Source: Leptolyngbya sp. PCC 7375 (GTDB taxonomy: Bacteria; Cyanobacteriota; Cyanobacteriia; Phormidesmidales; Phormidesmidaceae). From it: DNA of 64,000 nt. The notes below the pieces were generated by a model. It was not told the origin of the DNA. It searched no databases and saw nothing but the letters and a program-made list of their open reading frames with translations. Positions 62,990 through 64,000 of the stretch are shown here, piece by piece; position 1 is the first letter of the stretch, and each line of letters starts with the position of its first letter. The stretch spans positions 2,094,486-2,158,485 of the forward strand of contig NZ_JH993797.1 in NCBI RefSeq assembly GCF_000316115.1. Reading direction: 5' to 3'. Both the position numbers and the translations under genes were made by a program.

Positions 62990-64000
62990 TTAAACTTTCA
63001 CTGGTTCCATTGCTATTTTCTGGGCCGCTTCGAACCGAGACTTAACAGTGGCCTCATCGGAAATCTGAGGTGCCGGAATTGGAATCACCTGCACAGCACA
63101 AGCCTTAAGTTCAGGTTCCAGGGAGATTGGACAAACCTCCGGGTGAGTCAAGGCATTAACCTCCATGTTGTCACCCCAGAGAAACCCCCAGTGCATGGGC
63201 ATAAAGATGGTGCCACGGGTAATGTTTTGAGTGACCAGAACTTTTAGCTGGGCAAAGCTGCGTTGAGATCGCACCTCCACCCAATCCCCAGACTGCACCT
63301 CCAGCAACTGCGCATCCCGAGGATTCACCTCCAGCAGCGGCTCCGGATAACGCTTCGTAATCCGCTCAATCCGTCCCGTCCGACTTTGAGTATGCCAGTG
63401 CCCATACAATCGGCCCGTTGTCAGCACAAAGGGATAATCCTCATTAGGGGGCTCAGCTAGCCCTTTGATATGGAAGGCACAGAACTTAGCCTTCTGATTA
63501 GGCGTGGCAAATCGATAGTTCGTGTATAGTCGCTTGTCATGTTTGCCATAGGCGATCTCATCACTCTCCCCTGCCGGGCAAGGCCACTGAATTGGTCCCT
63601 TCGCCAGTCGCCCATGGCTGAGGCCTGTAGAATCGCATAGGCGATTGGCTGTCAGCGTCACAAACTCGTCGTATACCTCAGCAGATGTCTGCTGAGCAAA
63701 CGGTTTCTCAAAGCCCAATCGACGACCCACTTCAGCAAAAATCTCCCAGTCGGCCTTGGCTTCGCCAACAGGATTACGGAAGGCAGGACAATAGGTGACC
63801 ACCCGTTCAGAATTAGTCATAGCGCCAGCTTTCTCACCCCATTGGGTAGCGGGCAGAACTACATGGGCAAAGGCGGCAGTTTCAGTTGGGTAATAAGCGT
63901 CCTGGCAAATGGTGAAAGGAGAGTTTCTGAGGGCAGCCTGGGTGCGCTTAATATCCGGCATACTCACAGCAGGATTGGTGGCCGCGACCCAAAATACGCC
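62990..64000 (-). CDS. narB: Assimilatory nitrate reductase NarB, C-terminal part (runs off the window)
   Basis: The visible 336 residues, in frame to the window edge, are the C-terminal half of a molybdopterin-guanine-dinucleotide oxidoreductase. WVAATNPAVSMPDI begins the visible part. It is followed by VVLPATQWGEKAGAMTNSERVV, TTGRLYGHWHTQSRTGRI (which binds the cofactor) and the final molydopterin-binding domain with GTIFMPMHWG and NALTHPEVCPISLEPELKACAV. In cyanobacteria NarB reduces nitrate to nitrite with ferredoxin and is the last gene of the nirA-nrt-narB operon. The upstream genes lie beyond the right edge. No clear terminator follows the stop codon. Confidence 0.93.
   Translation of the reverse strand, partial: GVFWVAATNPAVSMPDIKRTQAALRNSPFTICQDAYYPTETAAFAHVVLPATQWGEKAGAMTNSERVVTYCPAFRNPVGEAKADWEIFAEVGRRLGFEKPFAQQTSAEVYDEFVTLTANRLCDSTGLSHGRLAKGPIQWPCPAGESDEIAYGKHDKRLYTNYRFATPNQKAKFCAFHIKGLAEPPNEDYPFVLTTGRLYGHWHTQSRTGRIERITKRYPEPLLEVNPRDAQLLEVQSGDWVEVRSQRSFAQLKVLVTQNITRGTIFMPMHWGFLWGDNMEVNALTHPEVCPISLEPELKACAVQVIPIPAPQISDEATVKSRFEAAQKIAMEPVKV

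Overview
The window is a 64 kb piece of a cyanobacterial chromosome. The evidence is a large set of cyanobacterial-lineage genes: the proton-extrusion protein PcxA, the small photosystem II assembly protein Psb34 (ssl1498 family), a paired set of diflavin flavoproteins, a GUN4 domain, a ferredoxin-type assimilatory nitrate reductase, and an N-II/Aap-type amino acid uptake system. The octamer GCGATCGC (HIP1) is also heavily over-represented: I counted about 23 copies by eye, against roughly one expected by chance. I saw no tRNA, rRNA, CRISPR array, prophage or transposase. The species cannot be named from the sequence alone.

Layout. 1-4.6 kb (minus strand): NDH-2, an HTTM/DCC membrane protein, PcxA and the start of a Ser/Thr kinase. 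4.8-10.2 kb: a phosphopantetheinyl transferase, a pentapeptide-repeat protein, a TPR protein, an M23-like peptidase, adenine phosphoribosyltransferase and an ABC permease. 10.2-18.6 kb is the most accessory-looking part: a Uma2 nuclease-like ORF, a decayed FGE-GUN4 gene, a large two-partner-secretion adhesin, an unrecognised acidic protein and a divergent L,D-transpeptidase-like protein. A 67-bp direct repeat brackets the adhesin. 18.8-28.2 kb: an S9 peptidase, GroEL behind a perfect CIRCE operator, a Mo-nitrogenase-C-domain protein, Ap4A phosphorylase, a CPBP protease and a DUF697 GTPase. 28.4-43.7 kb: Psb34, a P-loop protein, a carotenoid-desaturase-like oxidoreductase, a GH13_18 phosphorylase, a MASE1-PAS adenylate cyclase, isoaspartyl peptidase, an orphan ATP-grasp enzyme and a TVP38 protein. 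43.7-48.9 kb: a cyclic-nucleotide-binding protein next to a nucleotide-translocase/HEAT protein, and a pseudo-orthocaspase. 49-58.8 kb: the acetolactate synthase small subunit, an LpxB-related protein, the complete amino acid ABC transporter and an AAA/nuclease-like protein. 59-64 kb: a flavodiiron pair and the 3' part of narB.

How it fits together. Nitrogen acquisition (narB and the amino acid transporter, whose permease promoter region carries a well-spaced NtcA-type site), photosynthetic electron flow (NDH-2, the Flv pair, Psb34, PcxA) and cyclic-nucleotide signalling (the cyclase and the cNMP-binding protein beside a nucleotide translocase) are the recognisable themes. A family of near-perfect palindromes, several with the core TTCCATGGAA, sits at gene 3' ends and probably serves as terminators while also being a mobile repeat. 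The best candidates for undescribed biology are the orphan ATP-grasp gene, the dyad-less caspase homologue with an intact EF-hand loop, and the translocase-HEAT plus cNMP pair. No single large novel system stands out.
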